Source: an uncultured Collinsella sp.
GTDB lineage: Bacteria; Actinomycetota; Coriobacteriia; Coriobacteriales; Coriobacteriaceae
Assembly (NCBI GenBank): GCA_902495085.1
Contig: CABUWA010000035.1
Span: forward strand, 1 to 14,313
Direction of reading: 5' to 3'
DNA length: 14,313 nucleotides
Made by a program: the position numbers and the translations under genes. A model generated the notes under the pieces. That model did not search any database. It worked only from the letters and a program-made list of their open reading frames with translations, and had not been told where the DNA came from. This document shows, one piece after another, positions 6,066 through 12,021 of the stretch; the first letter of the stretch is position 1; the number at the start of each line of letters is the position of its first letter.

Positions 6066-6776
6066 ATGGGTCAGAAAGTCTACCCCACCGGCTTCCGTCT
6101 TGGCATCACCGAGAACTGGCGCTCCCGCTGGTTCGCAGAGAAGGATTACGCTAAGACCCTCGGTAACGATCTCGAGATCCGCAAGTACCTCGAGAAGCGT
6201 CTTTCCCGCGCAGCTGTCTCCCGCGTCGAGATCGAGCGCGCTGGCGACAAGGTGAAGGTCATTATCCTCACCGCTCGCCCCGGCGTTGTCATCGGTAAGA
6301 AGGGTGCCGAGATCGATACCCTCCGCACCGAGCTCGAGAAGGTCGCTGGCGTCTCCAAGGGCCAGCTCTCCGTCGACGTTGTCGAGATCAAGCGCCCCGA
6401 GCTCGACGCCAACCTCGTTGCTCAGTCTATCGCCGAGCAGCTCGAGGGCCGCGTTGCCTTCCGTCGCGCTATGCGCAAGGCTGTCCAGTCCGCCCGCAAG
6501 GCCGGCGCTAAGGGCATCCGTATCCAGTGCTCCGGTCGTCTCGGCGGTGCCGAGATGGGCCGTCGTGAGTGGTACCGCGAGGGTCGCGTGCCTCTGCACA
6601 CCCTCCGTGCCAAGATCGACTACGGCACGGCTGTCGCCAGCACCACCATGGGCGCTTGCGGCGTGAAGGTCTGGATCTACCTGGGCGAGAAGCTCCCGGG
6701 CCAGCCTGTTCCCAACCCTGCACTCGAGGGCTCTTCCCGTCCTCGTCGTCGTAACTCCGAGAGGAGGGGTCAGTAG
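6066..6776 (+). CDS. rpsC: Ribosomal protein S3 (uS3)
   Basis: This is a 236-residue small-subunit head protein near the mRNA entry channel. MGQKVYPTGFRLG starts the protein. The type II KH domain carries RPGVVIGKKGAEIDTL (71-86), with the GKKG loop that binds RNA. The C-terminal domain contains GRLGGAEMGRREWYREGRVPLHTLRAKIDYG, part of the region linked to mRNA helicase activity in E. coli. A basic tail of about 15 residues ends the protein. The ribosome binding site AAGGAGG lies in the end of rplV. Its stop codon TAG shares one base with the GTG start of rplP, so the two are probably translationally coupled. Confidence 0.98.
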   Translation: MGQKVYPTGFRLGITENWRSRWFAEKDYAKTLGNDLEIRKYLEKRLSRAAVSRVEIERAGDKVKVIILTARPGVVIGKKGAEIDTLRTELEKVAGVSKGQLSVDVVEIKRPELDANLVAQSIAEQLEGRVAFRRAMRKAVQSARKAGAKGIRIQCSGRLGGAEMGRREWYREGRVPLHTLRAKIDYGTAVASTTMGACGVKVWIYLGEKLPGQPVPNPALEGSSRPRRRNSERRGQ

Positions 6777-7279
6777 TGCTTGCCCCTAAGCGTATTCTTC
6801 ACCGCAAGGTGCAGCGTGGCTCCATGAAGGGCCAGGCCAAGGGTAATACCGAGCTGCATTTCGGCGAGTTTGGTATCCAGGCTCTCGAGGCCCATTGGAT
6901 CACCAACCGTCAGATCGAGGCCGCTCGTATTGCCATGACCCGCTACATGAAGCGTGGCGGTCGTGTCTACATCACGATCTTCCCCGATAAGCCCATCACC
7001 AAGAAGCCTGCCGAGACTCGCATGGGTTCTGGTAAGGGTAACCCCGAGGAGTGGGTGGCCGTCGTCAAGCCCGGCCGCATCATGTTCGAGGTCAAGGGTG
7101 TTCCCGAGGAGGTCGCTCGCGAGGCTCTGCGTCTTGCGCAGCACAAGCTCCCCATCAAGACCAAGATTGTTGCTGCCAAGAACGCTGAGCAGCGCATCGA
7201 GAAGGAGATGGCTGAGGAGGCCGCTCTCGAGGCCAAGTGGGCTGCTGAGGACGCCGCCGCCGCCAAGGAGGAGAACTAA
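6776..7279 (+). CDS. rplP: Ribosomal protein L16 (uL16) with C-terminal extension
   Basis: This is a 167-residue large-subunit protein near the A site and the GTPase-associated region. MLAPKRILHRKVQRGSMKG opens the chain. GGRVYITIFPDKPITKKPAE and RMGSGKGNPEEWVAVVKPGR form the core, which ends near HKLPIKTKIV (about 123-132). Bacterial L16 is usually about 137-145 residues. Here about 30 extra Ala/Glu/Lys-rich residues follow, likely helical and solvent-exposed. The start is GTG at 6776, overlapping the rpsC stop by one base and preceded by GAGGAGGGG (6761-6769). Its TAA overlaps the ATG of rpmC by one base. Confidence 0.97.
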   Translation: MLAPKRILHRKVQRGSMKGQAKGNTELHFGEFGIQALEAHWITNRQIEAARIAMTRYMKRGGRVYITIFPDKPITKKPAETRMGSGKGNPEEWVAVVKPGRIMFEVKGVPEEVAREALRLAQHKLPIKTKIVAAKNAEQRIEKEMAEEAALEAKWAAEDAAAAKEEN

Positions 7280-7494
7280 TGAAGCCCGCAGAGATTCGTG
7301 AGCTCTCGGACGCTCAGCTCGTTGAGAAGCTGAAGGAAATGCGCGCCGAGCTCTTTAACCTTCGTTTCCAGATGGCCACCAGCCAGCTGGACAACACCGC
7401 TCGCGTCAACACCGTGAAGAAGGACATCGCTCGCGTCCTCACGGAGCAGCGCGCCCGCGAGATCGCAGCGGAGAAGTCCGCTGTCGCCGAGTAG
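7279..7494 (+). CDS. rpmC: Ribosomal protein L29 (uL29)
   Basis: This 71-residue helical hairpin protein sits near the tunnel exit beside L23. MKPAEIRELSDAQLVEKLKEMRAELFNLRFQMATSQLDN and the second helix with RVNTVKKDIARVLTEQR are diagnostic. The last ten residues or so are an Ala/Glu tail. The ATG overlaps the rplP stop codon as TAATG, with AAGGAGGAG (7265-7273) just ahead, so it is coupled to rplP. rpsQ begins 16 nt after its stop. Confidence 0.97.
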   Translation: MKPAEIRELSDAQLVEKLKEMRAELFNLRFQMATSQLDNTARVNTVKKDIARVLTEQRAREIAAEKSAVAE

Positions 7495-7510
7495 GACCTA
7501 AGGAGAGAAC

Positions 7511-7771
7511 ATGACTGATTCGCGTAACTCGCGTAAGGTCCGTACGGGTGTCGTTACCTCCGTCTCCGGTGCCAAGACCATTGTTGTCACCATCACCGAG
7601 CGCAAGCGTCACCCCAAGTACGGCAAGATGATGACCAGCTCCAAGAAGCTGCACGCTCACGACGAGGAGTGCACGGCTGGCGTGGGCGACACCGTCCGCG
7701 TTATGGAGACCCGTCCTATGTCCAAGATGAAGCGTTGGCGCCTCATCGAGGTCGTCGAGCGCGCTAAATAA
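7511..7771 (+). CDS. rpsQ: Ribosomal protein S17 (uS17)
   Basis: This 86-residue small-subunit protein binds 16S rRNA early in assembly. It has the OB-fold typical of the family: RTGVVTSVSGAKTIVVTITERKRHPKYGK (about 11-39), then the loop SSKKLHAHDE, GVGDTVRVMETRPMSKMKRWRLIEVVE. CTAAGGAGAG (7499-7508) is its ribosome binding site. A gap of 118 nt with its own secondary structure separates it from rplN, wider than any other gap within this block. Confidence 0.98.
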   Translation: MTDSRNSRKVRTGVVTSVSGAKTIVVTITERKRHPKYGKMMTSSKKLHAHDEECTAGVGDTVRVMETRPMSKMKRWRLIEVVERAK

Positions 7772-7889
7772 GCAGTCGCTCTTACGACTTGTACGTTTCC
7801 GAAGATGTGCGTATGCCTGGCTTGCATACCACGGGCCGTATAAAGGCTGCGCACCTCTCTTCGGTTCTTAGTTCGGAGGAACATCTACC
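7772..7889 (+). promoter_or_regulatory. Structured gap between rpsQ and rplN, candidate leader
   Basis: CCGAAGA (7799-7805) pairs with TCTTCGG (7858-7864), and GTGCG (7807-7811) with CGCAC (7850-7854), across a 1x3 internal loop. Inside, GTATGC (7811-7816) pairs with GCATAC (7824-7829), and GCC/GGC (7835-7837/7845-7847) could form a small second arm. This looks like a multi-branched RNA element. A TATAAA sequence (7839-7844) is present but has no good -35 partner. A GGAGGAA ribosome binding site at 7875-7881 serves rplN. Whether this is a leader of a separate rplN-rplX transcript or an internal control element is open. Confidence 0.45.
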
Positions 7890-8258
7890 ATGATTCAGAT
7901 GCAAACCATGCTGAACGTCGCCGACAACTCCGGCGCTCGCAAGATTCGCTGCATCAAGGTGCTTGGCGGTTCCAAGCGTCGTTATGCAGGCATCGGCGAT
8001 GTGTTCATCGGTGCTGTCCAGGAGGCTACCCCTGGCGCCAACGTCAAGAAGAAGGACGTTGTCCGTTGCGTCGTCGTTCGCACCGTTAAGGAGATCCGCC
8101 GCAAGGATGGCTCCTACATTCGCTTTGATGAGAACGCCTGCGTTGTCATCAACAACGATGGTTCGCCCGTCGGCACCCGTATCTTCGGGCCCGTCGCTCG
8201 CGAGCTTCGTGACAAGAAGTACATGAAGATCGTCTCGCTCGCTCCCGAGACCCTGTAG
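7890..8258 (+). CDS. rplN: Ribosomal protein L14 (uL14)
   Basis: This is a 122-residue large-subunit protein at an intersubunit bridge. MIQMQTMLNVADNSGARKIRCIKVLGGSKRRYAGIGD and the end VARELRDKKYMKIVSLAPETL are textbook uL14 at exactly the usual length. It follows a structured 118-nt gap rather than the tight spacing seen upstream, so it may head its own transcript. rplX begins 13 nt after its stop. Confidence 0.98.
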   Translation: MIQMQTMLNVADNSGARKIRCIKVLGGSKRRYAGIGDVFIGAVQEATPGANVKKKDVVRCVVVRTVKEIRRKDGSYIRFDENACVVINNDGSPVGTRIFGPVARELRDKKYMKIVSLAPETL

Positions 8259-8271
8259 TTAGGGGAGATAT

Positions 8272-8577
8272 ATGTATATCAAGAAGGGCGATAAGGTCCA
8301 GGTTCTCTCTGGTAAGGATCGCGGCAAGCAGGGCGTTGTCCTGCGTGCTCTCCCCGCCGAGAACAAGGTCGTTGTCGAGGGCGTTTCGGTCGTCAAGAAG
8401 GCCGTCAAGCCCAACGCTGCCAACCAGCAGGGCGGCATCGTTTCGCAGGAGGCTCCCATCGACGCCTCCAACGTCAATCTCGTTTGCCCCGAGTGCGGTA
8501 AGGTTACCCGCGTCGGTCACGAGAAGGACGGCAAGAACAAGCTGCGCGTCTGCAAGAAGTGCGGCCACAAGTTCTAA
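8272..8577 (+). CDS. rplX: Ribosomal protein L24 (uL24), zinc-ribbon form
   Basis: This is a 101-residue assembly-initiator protein of the large subunit. The KOW motif is IKKGDKVQVLSGKDRGKQGVVL (residues 3-24). The C-terminus has two CxxC pairs (C72/C75 and C94/C97, in CPECG and CKKCG), so it is a zinc-ribbon version of L24 and complete at its C-terminus. GGGGAG (8262-8267) precedes ATG 8272. In most bacteria rplE, rpsN and rpsH follow directly; here an intrinsic terminator follows 26 nt after the stop, making this the last ribosomal gene in the window. Confidence 0.97.
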   Translation: MYIKKGDKVQVLSGKDRGKQGVVLRALPAENKVVVEGVSVVKKAVKPNAANQQGGIVSQEAPIDASNVNLVCPECGKVTRVGHEKDGKNKLRVCKKCGHKF

Positions 8578-8603
8578 GCTTCCCGCAACATCAAGTTGCT
8601 AGC

Positions 8604-8638
8604 AAAGGCCCGGATGCTACGGCACCCGGGCCTTTTTC
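8604..8638 (+). terminator. Intrinsic terminator closing the ribosomal cluster
   Basis: AAAGGCCCGG (8604-8613) pairs perfectly with CCGGGCCTTT (8626-8635) over a 12-nt loop and runs into five T residues (8633-8637). It lies just after rplX and marks a true operon end. Confidence 0.93.
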
Positions 8639-8645
8639 TACCCCT

Positions 8646-8807
8646 ACTCATTGGGGACAGACTTAAATGAGTGGCCGTTGAAATGCCGGCACCTGGGGGC
8701 GTTCATTTTCTGTCGGCAGCTGGGGACGACCATTCATTGGGGACAGACTTAAATGACCAGTCGTTGGGGGGACAGTCTCTATGTGCCGGCAGTTTGGGAC
8801 GATCCTT
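8646..8807. repeat. Degenerate GGGGACAG / TGCCGGCA repeat cluster
   Basis: Two families of short repeats are mixed. A 23-bp sequence containing TTGGGGACAGACTTAAATGA is identical at 8648-8670 and 8734-8756, with a degenerate third copy at 8764-8783. A 24-bp sequence of the form TGYCGGCA followed by a G-rich run and CATT occurs at 8684-8707, 8711-8734 and 8784-8807. The first copy has inverted ends, ACTCATT (8646-8652) and AATGAGT (8666-8672). No gene or good promoter is seen within. This looks like intergenic repeat material of unknown role. Confidence 0.8.
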
Positions 8808-8900
8808 TGATGTCTGATGCCCCCAGAGGAGTGAAGTAATACAGCTGGGTCTGTCTTTTAGGGCTTTGGTGTTCCGCCCCTTTATGTTTCACAAGGATCG

Positions 8901-9042
8901 TCGCATGCGCATTTACGCGCATAGCCTTGCGCGACAATGCGCATAGCCGCGCAAACATCTGCCAACTATGGCTAAATAATGACCGATAAGCAAATAAATA
9001 CGCAAACACGAGCAGATACGCGCGCAATTGTGCGACTATAGG
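8901..9042 (+). promoter_or_regulatory. Operator-like palindromes upstream of the oxidoreductase gene
   Basis: The self-complementary octamer ATGCGCAT occurs at 8905-8912 and 8937-8944. GCGCATAGCC occurs twice, at 8917-8926 and 8939-8948, exactly 22 bp apart (about two helical turns). A near-palindrome, CGCGCAATTGTGCG (9021-9034, 12 of 14 symmetric), sits just before TATAGG (9037-9042), a weak -10 candidate. The rest of 8808-9085 is AT-richer with no gene seen. These are possible binding sites for the DeoR-type regulator encoded two genes downstream; no direct evidence. Confidence 0.4.
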
Positions 9043-9085
9043 TTTGTTAGAAATGAAGGACTTCCGATGACTCAGGAGGCACATC

Positions 9086-10165
9086 ATGGCAGATTCCAAA
9101 CAGGCTCCGCTCGACGCCGAGGCAGCCGCAAAGGCGGCGTTTGCCTCGGTCCAGAATCAGCCGTTCCCAAACGACATCTTTACGGCTCCCGAGCTTCGTT
9201 GGGCTGTAATTGGGTGTGGCGTTATCGCCAACCAGATGGCTCAGTCTCTCGCCCTTGCCGGCCGAAAGCTCGCGGGCGTTGCCAACCGCACGCTGTCCAA
9301 GGCTCAGGCTTTTGCAGAGCAGTATGGCGTTGAGAAGGTCTATGGCACGGTCGAGGATCTCTACGCCGATCCGGACATTGACGCAGTCTATATCACCACG
9401 CCGCACAACACGCATATCACCTATCTGCGAGCCGCTCTGGCAGCTGGCAAGCACGTGCTCTGCGAGAAGGCCATTACCCTCAATTCCGCCGAGCTTGACG
9501 AGGCCCGCGCCATTGCCGACGAGCACAACGTGGTCCTTATGGACGCCACCACGGTGCTTCACATGCCCTTGTATCAGGAGCTGCGTCGTCGCATGGATGT
9601 CGGCGAGTTCGGCCGCATGAATCTCGCTCAGCTCAACTTTGGCAGCTATAAGGAGTACGGCGACCTGACCAACCGCTTCTACAACCGTAGCCTTGCCGGT
9701 GGCGCCATGCTCGACATTGGCGTGTATGCGCTCTCCGTTATGCGCCTCTTTATGGCGAGCCAGCCCGCTGAGGTTGTCTCGCTGGGCAACACCTGTGAGA
9801 CCGGTGTCGACGTTGCGGGCGGCATTGTCTGCCGTAACGCCGAGCAGCAGCTGGGTGTTGTGAGCCTTACGCTCCACTCCAAGCAGCCCAAGCGCTCGGT
9901 CATCAGCTTCGACAAGTGCTATATCGAGGTCAACGAGTATCCGCGCGCCGATCACGCGACCATCGTGTGGACTGTGGACGGCCACCGCGAGGAGGTCCAC
10001 GCCGGCACCGAAGCTTACGCCCTTTGCTATGAGATGGCCGATCTTGAGAAGGCCGTTGCCGGCGACGACTTCAAGCGCGAGCTGCTGGATTATGCTTCTG
10101 ATGTTATGGAGCTTATGACCAAGCTCCGCGCCGATTGGGGAGTCGTGTACCCCGAGGAGGAGTAA
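9086..10165 (+). CDS. Gfo/Idh/MocA family NAD(P)-dependent oxidoreductase
   Basis: This is a 359-residue cytoplasmic dehydrogenase. After an N-terminal segment of about 37 residues, a Rossmann fold starts with AVIGCGVIANQMA (40-52), containing the GxGxxA nucleotide-binding motif. CEKAITLN (126-133) stands where this family usually has EKP, so the conserved proline is alanine here. GGAMLDIGVYAL (195-206) is the conserved active-site segment with D200. Related enzymes oxidise or reduce sugars, sugar acids, inositol or dihydrodiols; the substrate is not evident. A good ribosome binding site, GGAGG (9076-9080), supports ATG 9086. A DeoR-family repressor gene follows after 3 nt, which suggests a sugar-responsive unit. 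Confidence 0.88.
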   Translation: MADSKQAPLDAEAAAKAAFASVQNQPFPNDIFTAPELRWAVIGCGVIANQMAQSLALAGRKLAGVANRTLSKAQAFAEQYGVEKVYGTVEDLYADPDIDAVYITTPHNTHITYLRAALAAGKHVLCEKAITLNSAELDEARAIADEHNVVLMDATTVLHMPLYQELRRRMDVGEFGRMNLAQLNFGSYKEYGDLTNRFYNRSLAGGAMLDIGVYALSVMRLFMASQPAEVVSLGNTCETGVDVAGGIVCRNAEQQLGVVSLTLHSKQPKRSVISFDKCYIEVNEYPRADHATIVWTVDGHREEVHAGTEAYALCYEMADLEKAVAGDDFKRELLDYASDVMELMTKLRADWGVVYPEEE

Positions 10166-10168
10166 GCG

Positions 10169-10915
10169 ATGCTTGCGGAAGATAGGCTCAATGCGATCGT
10201 GTCGATGGTGCAGCAGGCCGGCTCGGTTACCGTGCCGGAACTTGCCGAGGCCCTGGGCGTGACACCGTCCACCATTCGCCGTGACTTGCAAACGCTCGAC
10301 CGCGCGCACCGTATCGCCAAGGTGCACGGAGGTGCGACGAGTCTGGAGCGCGCGCACGTGACGCGCGACTTGACGATCAGCGAACGCAGTGATCTCCATA
10401 ACGATGACAAGGAGCGCATCTGTGCTCGTGCCGCGGCCCTGGTGGAGCCCGATAGCTTTGTGTATATCGATTCGGGCTCAACGACCCTCAAGCTCATCGA
10501 GCATCTTCCGCGTCTCGACGGCGTCACCTATGTGACCGATTCCGTGCTCCATGCTCAGCACCTTGCTTTGCGCGGCATGCGTACCGTGGTGCTGGGCGGC
10601 GAGCTCAAACCCGAGACCGAGGCGCTCGTTGGCCCCGATGCCTTGGCAACCCTGGACCGCTATAACTTCAACTGCGGCTTTTGGGGATCCAACGGCATCG
10701 CGGCCGAGCAAGGTCTCACCACACCGGATATCGAGGAAGCACAGGTCAAGCGTATCTCGATGCGCCATACCGCCAAACGCTTCGTAATCTCGGACGCCAG
10801 TAAATTTGGCATGGTGGCGCCCGTCAAGTTCGCGGACTTCCGCGACGCAACGATTATTACCGCAGGCGAGGTCCCCGCCAAGTACCGGGCAATGGACAAC
10901 GTCATCACGGTCTAG
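10169..10915 (+). CDS. DeoR/GlpR-family transcriptional regulator
   Basis: This is a 248-residue DNA-binding repressor. Residues 1-55 form a DeoR-type winged helix: EDRLNAIVSMVQQAGSVTVP, ELAEALGVTPSTIRRDLQTL, then KVHGGA, all classic. From about residue 75 on is the DeoRC sensor domain, related to sugar-phosphate isomerases, with the phosphate-binding loop DSGSTTLKL (101-109) and GSNGIAAEQGLTTPD (173-187). Members usually respond to a phosphorylated sugar or sugar-pathway intermediate. The ribosome binding site GAGGAGG lies in the end of the oxidoreductase gene, so the two are probably translated from one message. The likely target is its own operon, through the palindromes upstream of 9086. 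A long hairpin and a second terminator-like stem follow. Confidence 0.93.
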   Translation: MLAEDRLNAIVSMVQQAGSVTVPELAEALGVTPSTIRRDLQTLDRAHRIAKVHGGATSLERAHVTRDLTISERSDLHNDDKERICARAAALVEPDSFVYIDSGSTTLKLIEHLPRLDGVTYVTDSVLHAQHLALRGMRTVVLGGELKPETEALVGPDALATLDRYNFNCGFWGSNGIAAEQGLTTPDIEEAQVKRISMRHTAKRFVISDASKFGMVAPVKFADFRDATIITAGEVPAKYRAMDNVITV

Positions 10916-10939
10916 CAGCAGGGGACGGGCTAAGGCCAA

Positions 10940-10976
10940 AACCACCACAAAGGGGCCTGTCCCCATTGTGGTGGTT
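10940..10976. terminator. Long hairpin after the DeoR gene (CCACCAC type)
   Basis: AACCACCACAA (10940-10950) pairs with TTGTGGTGGTT (10966-10976), and inside it GGGG (10952-10955) with CCCC (10961-10964), with one A-A mismatch between them. No T-run follows on the plus strand. On the minus strand the stem is followed by TTTGG. A diverged copy of the same sequence lies at 11307-11348. Confidence 0.55.
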
Positions 10977-11008
10977 AGCAACGGAAACCGAGTAGTTTTC
11001 TCAATAGA

Positions 11009-11045
11009 AAAGCGGCAACGTCCATCACGGGCGTTGCCGCTTTCG
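11009..11045 (+). terminator. Second hairpin after the DeoR gene
   Basis: AAAGCGGCAACG (11009-11020) pairs perfectly over 12 bp with CGTTGCCGCTTT (11032-11043), leaving an 11-nt loop. Only three T residues, which are part of the stem, end it, so it is a moderate intrinsic terminator for the oxidoreductase-regulator unit. Confidence 0.7.
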
Positions 11046-11060
11046 TTGTCTACCGGTTTG

Positions 11061-11277
11061 TCTACGTCTGTAACAACTGGACCGTTAAAAGTGGGTTAGA
11101 TGTTACAGAGTGAGATACTTCCGAACCGCACCGTCCCTTTGTCTCAATCTGTAACATCTGGGACCGATTTTGCCGAGTTATTGTTACAGATTGAGATTTT
11201 CCCTTGAGGGGGATTCGAATGTCTCGATCTGTAACAGACCGACCGGAAAATGGGCTCTAACTGTTACAGATCGAGAC
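11061..11277. repeat. Array of six alternating 15-bp motifs (three palindromic units)
   Basis: The motif TCTCRATCTGTAACA occurs six times, alternating between strands: plus at 11061, 11142 and 11222; minus at 11101, 11182 and 11262. Starts are 40, 41, 40, 40 and 40 bp apart, with 25-26-bp gaps. Each plus/minus pair forms a 55-bp hairpin with a 25-nt loop. Units 2 and 3 pair perfectly over 15 and 16 bp, although they differ in sequence (AATC/GATT in one, GATC/GATC in the other), so changes in one arm are matched in the other. The three loops share a GACCG core, whereas the two inter-unit gaps are unrelated. It lies in a convergent intergenic region between the DeoR and RluA-type genes. No cas gene is near. 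Confidence 0.9.
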
Positions 11278-11306
11278 GTTTTGGGACCGCGGCTGAGCCA
11301 TTGCGG

Positions 11307-11348
11307 CAAAACCACCACCAAGGCGCCCGTCCCTTATTGGCAGGTTTT
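11307..11348 (-). terminator. Hairpin overlapping the RluA-type gene stop codon
   Basis: AAAACC (11308-11313) pairs with GGTTTT (11343-11348), and CCAA (11318-11321) with TTGG (11337-11340). Read on the minus strand, the stem ends in GGTTTT, giving a plausible terminator for the minus-strand genes. The sequence is a diverged copy of the hairpin at 10940-10976. Confidence 0.5.
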
Positions 11349-12006
11349 AGGGCTCCCAGGGGCAAGGGGCTTCGATGTGGATGTGCTCGCCGGTTACGGG
11401 ATGCGTGAAGGACACGCTGTGGGCGTGGAGCATCAGGCCGCAGGGGCGCGGCGTTCCGTACAGGTCGTCGCCAACCAGGGGATGATGCTCGCTTGCCAGG
11501 TGCACACGGATTTGGTGCTTGCGGCCGGTGAGCAACTCGACATCGATATACGAGCGCGTGGGCAGGCCACGACGGCTCTTAAGGCGTTTGAGCACCTTCA
11601 CGCGCGTTTGAGAGGGCTTACCGCTGGCGCCGACGCGCATCTTGCGGCTGTCGTGGCGGTCGCGCGCGATGGGCTTGTCGATGAGCTTCTCGTTCCAGTC
11701 GATCTTGCCCTCGGCCAGCGCCAGATAGTGCTTTTCGAAGGCGTGGTCGATCACCATCTGGTCAAAGGCGGGCTGCGTCTGTTTGTCGAGCGAAAACAGT
11801 ACCACGCCGGTGGTGTTGCGGTCCAGGCGGTTGAGCGGCTGCATGTCAGTCGCGGCAAAGCCGTCGCCCATGGCCAGCAGCAGATCGCTGGCGTAGTCGG
11901 TAAGCGTGCGCTCGCCGGTGCCGTCGCCGTGGACGATCATGCCGGCGGGCTTGTCGATGGCCATGAGCCAGGCGTCGCAGTAAAGGACTTGAGGTTCTTC
12001 GTTCAC
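11347..12006 (-). CDS. RluA-family pseudouridine synthase
   Basis: This is a 219-residue enzyme of the RluA/RluC/RluD superfamily, which converts uridine to pseudouridine in rRNA or tRNA. The catalytic-loop motif is LNRLDRNTTGVVLF (58-71) with catalytic D62; the usual histidine of HRLD is Asn (N59). KHYLALAEG (92-100) and LLTGRKHQIRVHLASEHHPLVGDDLYG (158-184) are family signatures. There is no N-terminal S4 RNA-binding domain, and the chain is shorter than RluD, so it resembles the short RluA/TruC-like forms. The start is GTG, preceded by AAAGG on the minus strand. It lies 15 nt downstream of the U32 gene and is probably co-transcribed. The RNA target cannot be told from sequence. Confidence 0.9.
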   Translation of the reverse strand: MNEEPQVLYCDAWLMAIDKPAGMIVHGDGTGERTLTDYASDLLLAMGDGFAATDMQPLNRLDRNTTGVVLFSLDKQTQPAFDQMVIDHAFEKHYLALAEGKIDWNEKLIDKPIARDRHDSRKMRVGASGKPSQTRVKVLKRLKSRRGLPTRSYIDVELLTGRKHQIRVHLASEHHPLVGDDLYGTPRPCGLMLHAHSVSFTHPVTGEHIHIEAPCPWEP

Positions 12007-12021
12007 GTGTAAGCCTTTCGG

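Noticed and set aside
3423..6599. Several long minus-strand frames across the ribosomal genes (for example 3423-4481, 4532-5410, 5616-6599)
   Set aside because: All lie opposite well-identified ribosomal proteins and show Leu/Asp/Gly-rich antisense composition.
8779..9099. 106-codon minus-strand frame upstream of the oxidoreductase
   Set aside because: It covers repeat and operator-like sequence, resembles no protein family, and has no supporting ribosome binding site.
9047..10399. 450-codon open frame on the minus strand
   Set aside because: It is a shadow of the oxidoreductase and regulator genes caused by high GC at third positions, with no recognisable protein family.
11061..11277. CRISPR array
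   Set aside because: Spacing looks regular, but motifs are only 15 bp and alternate in orientation, three of the gaps are related to one another, and no cas gene is near.
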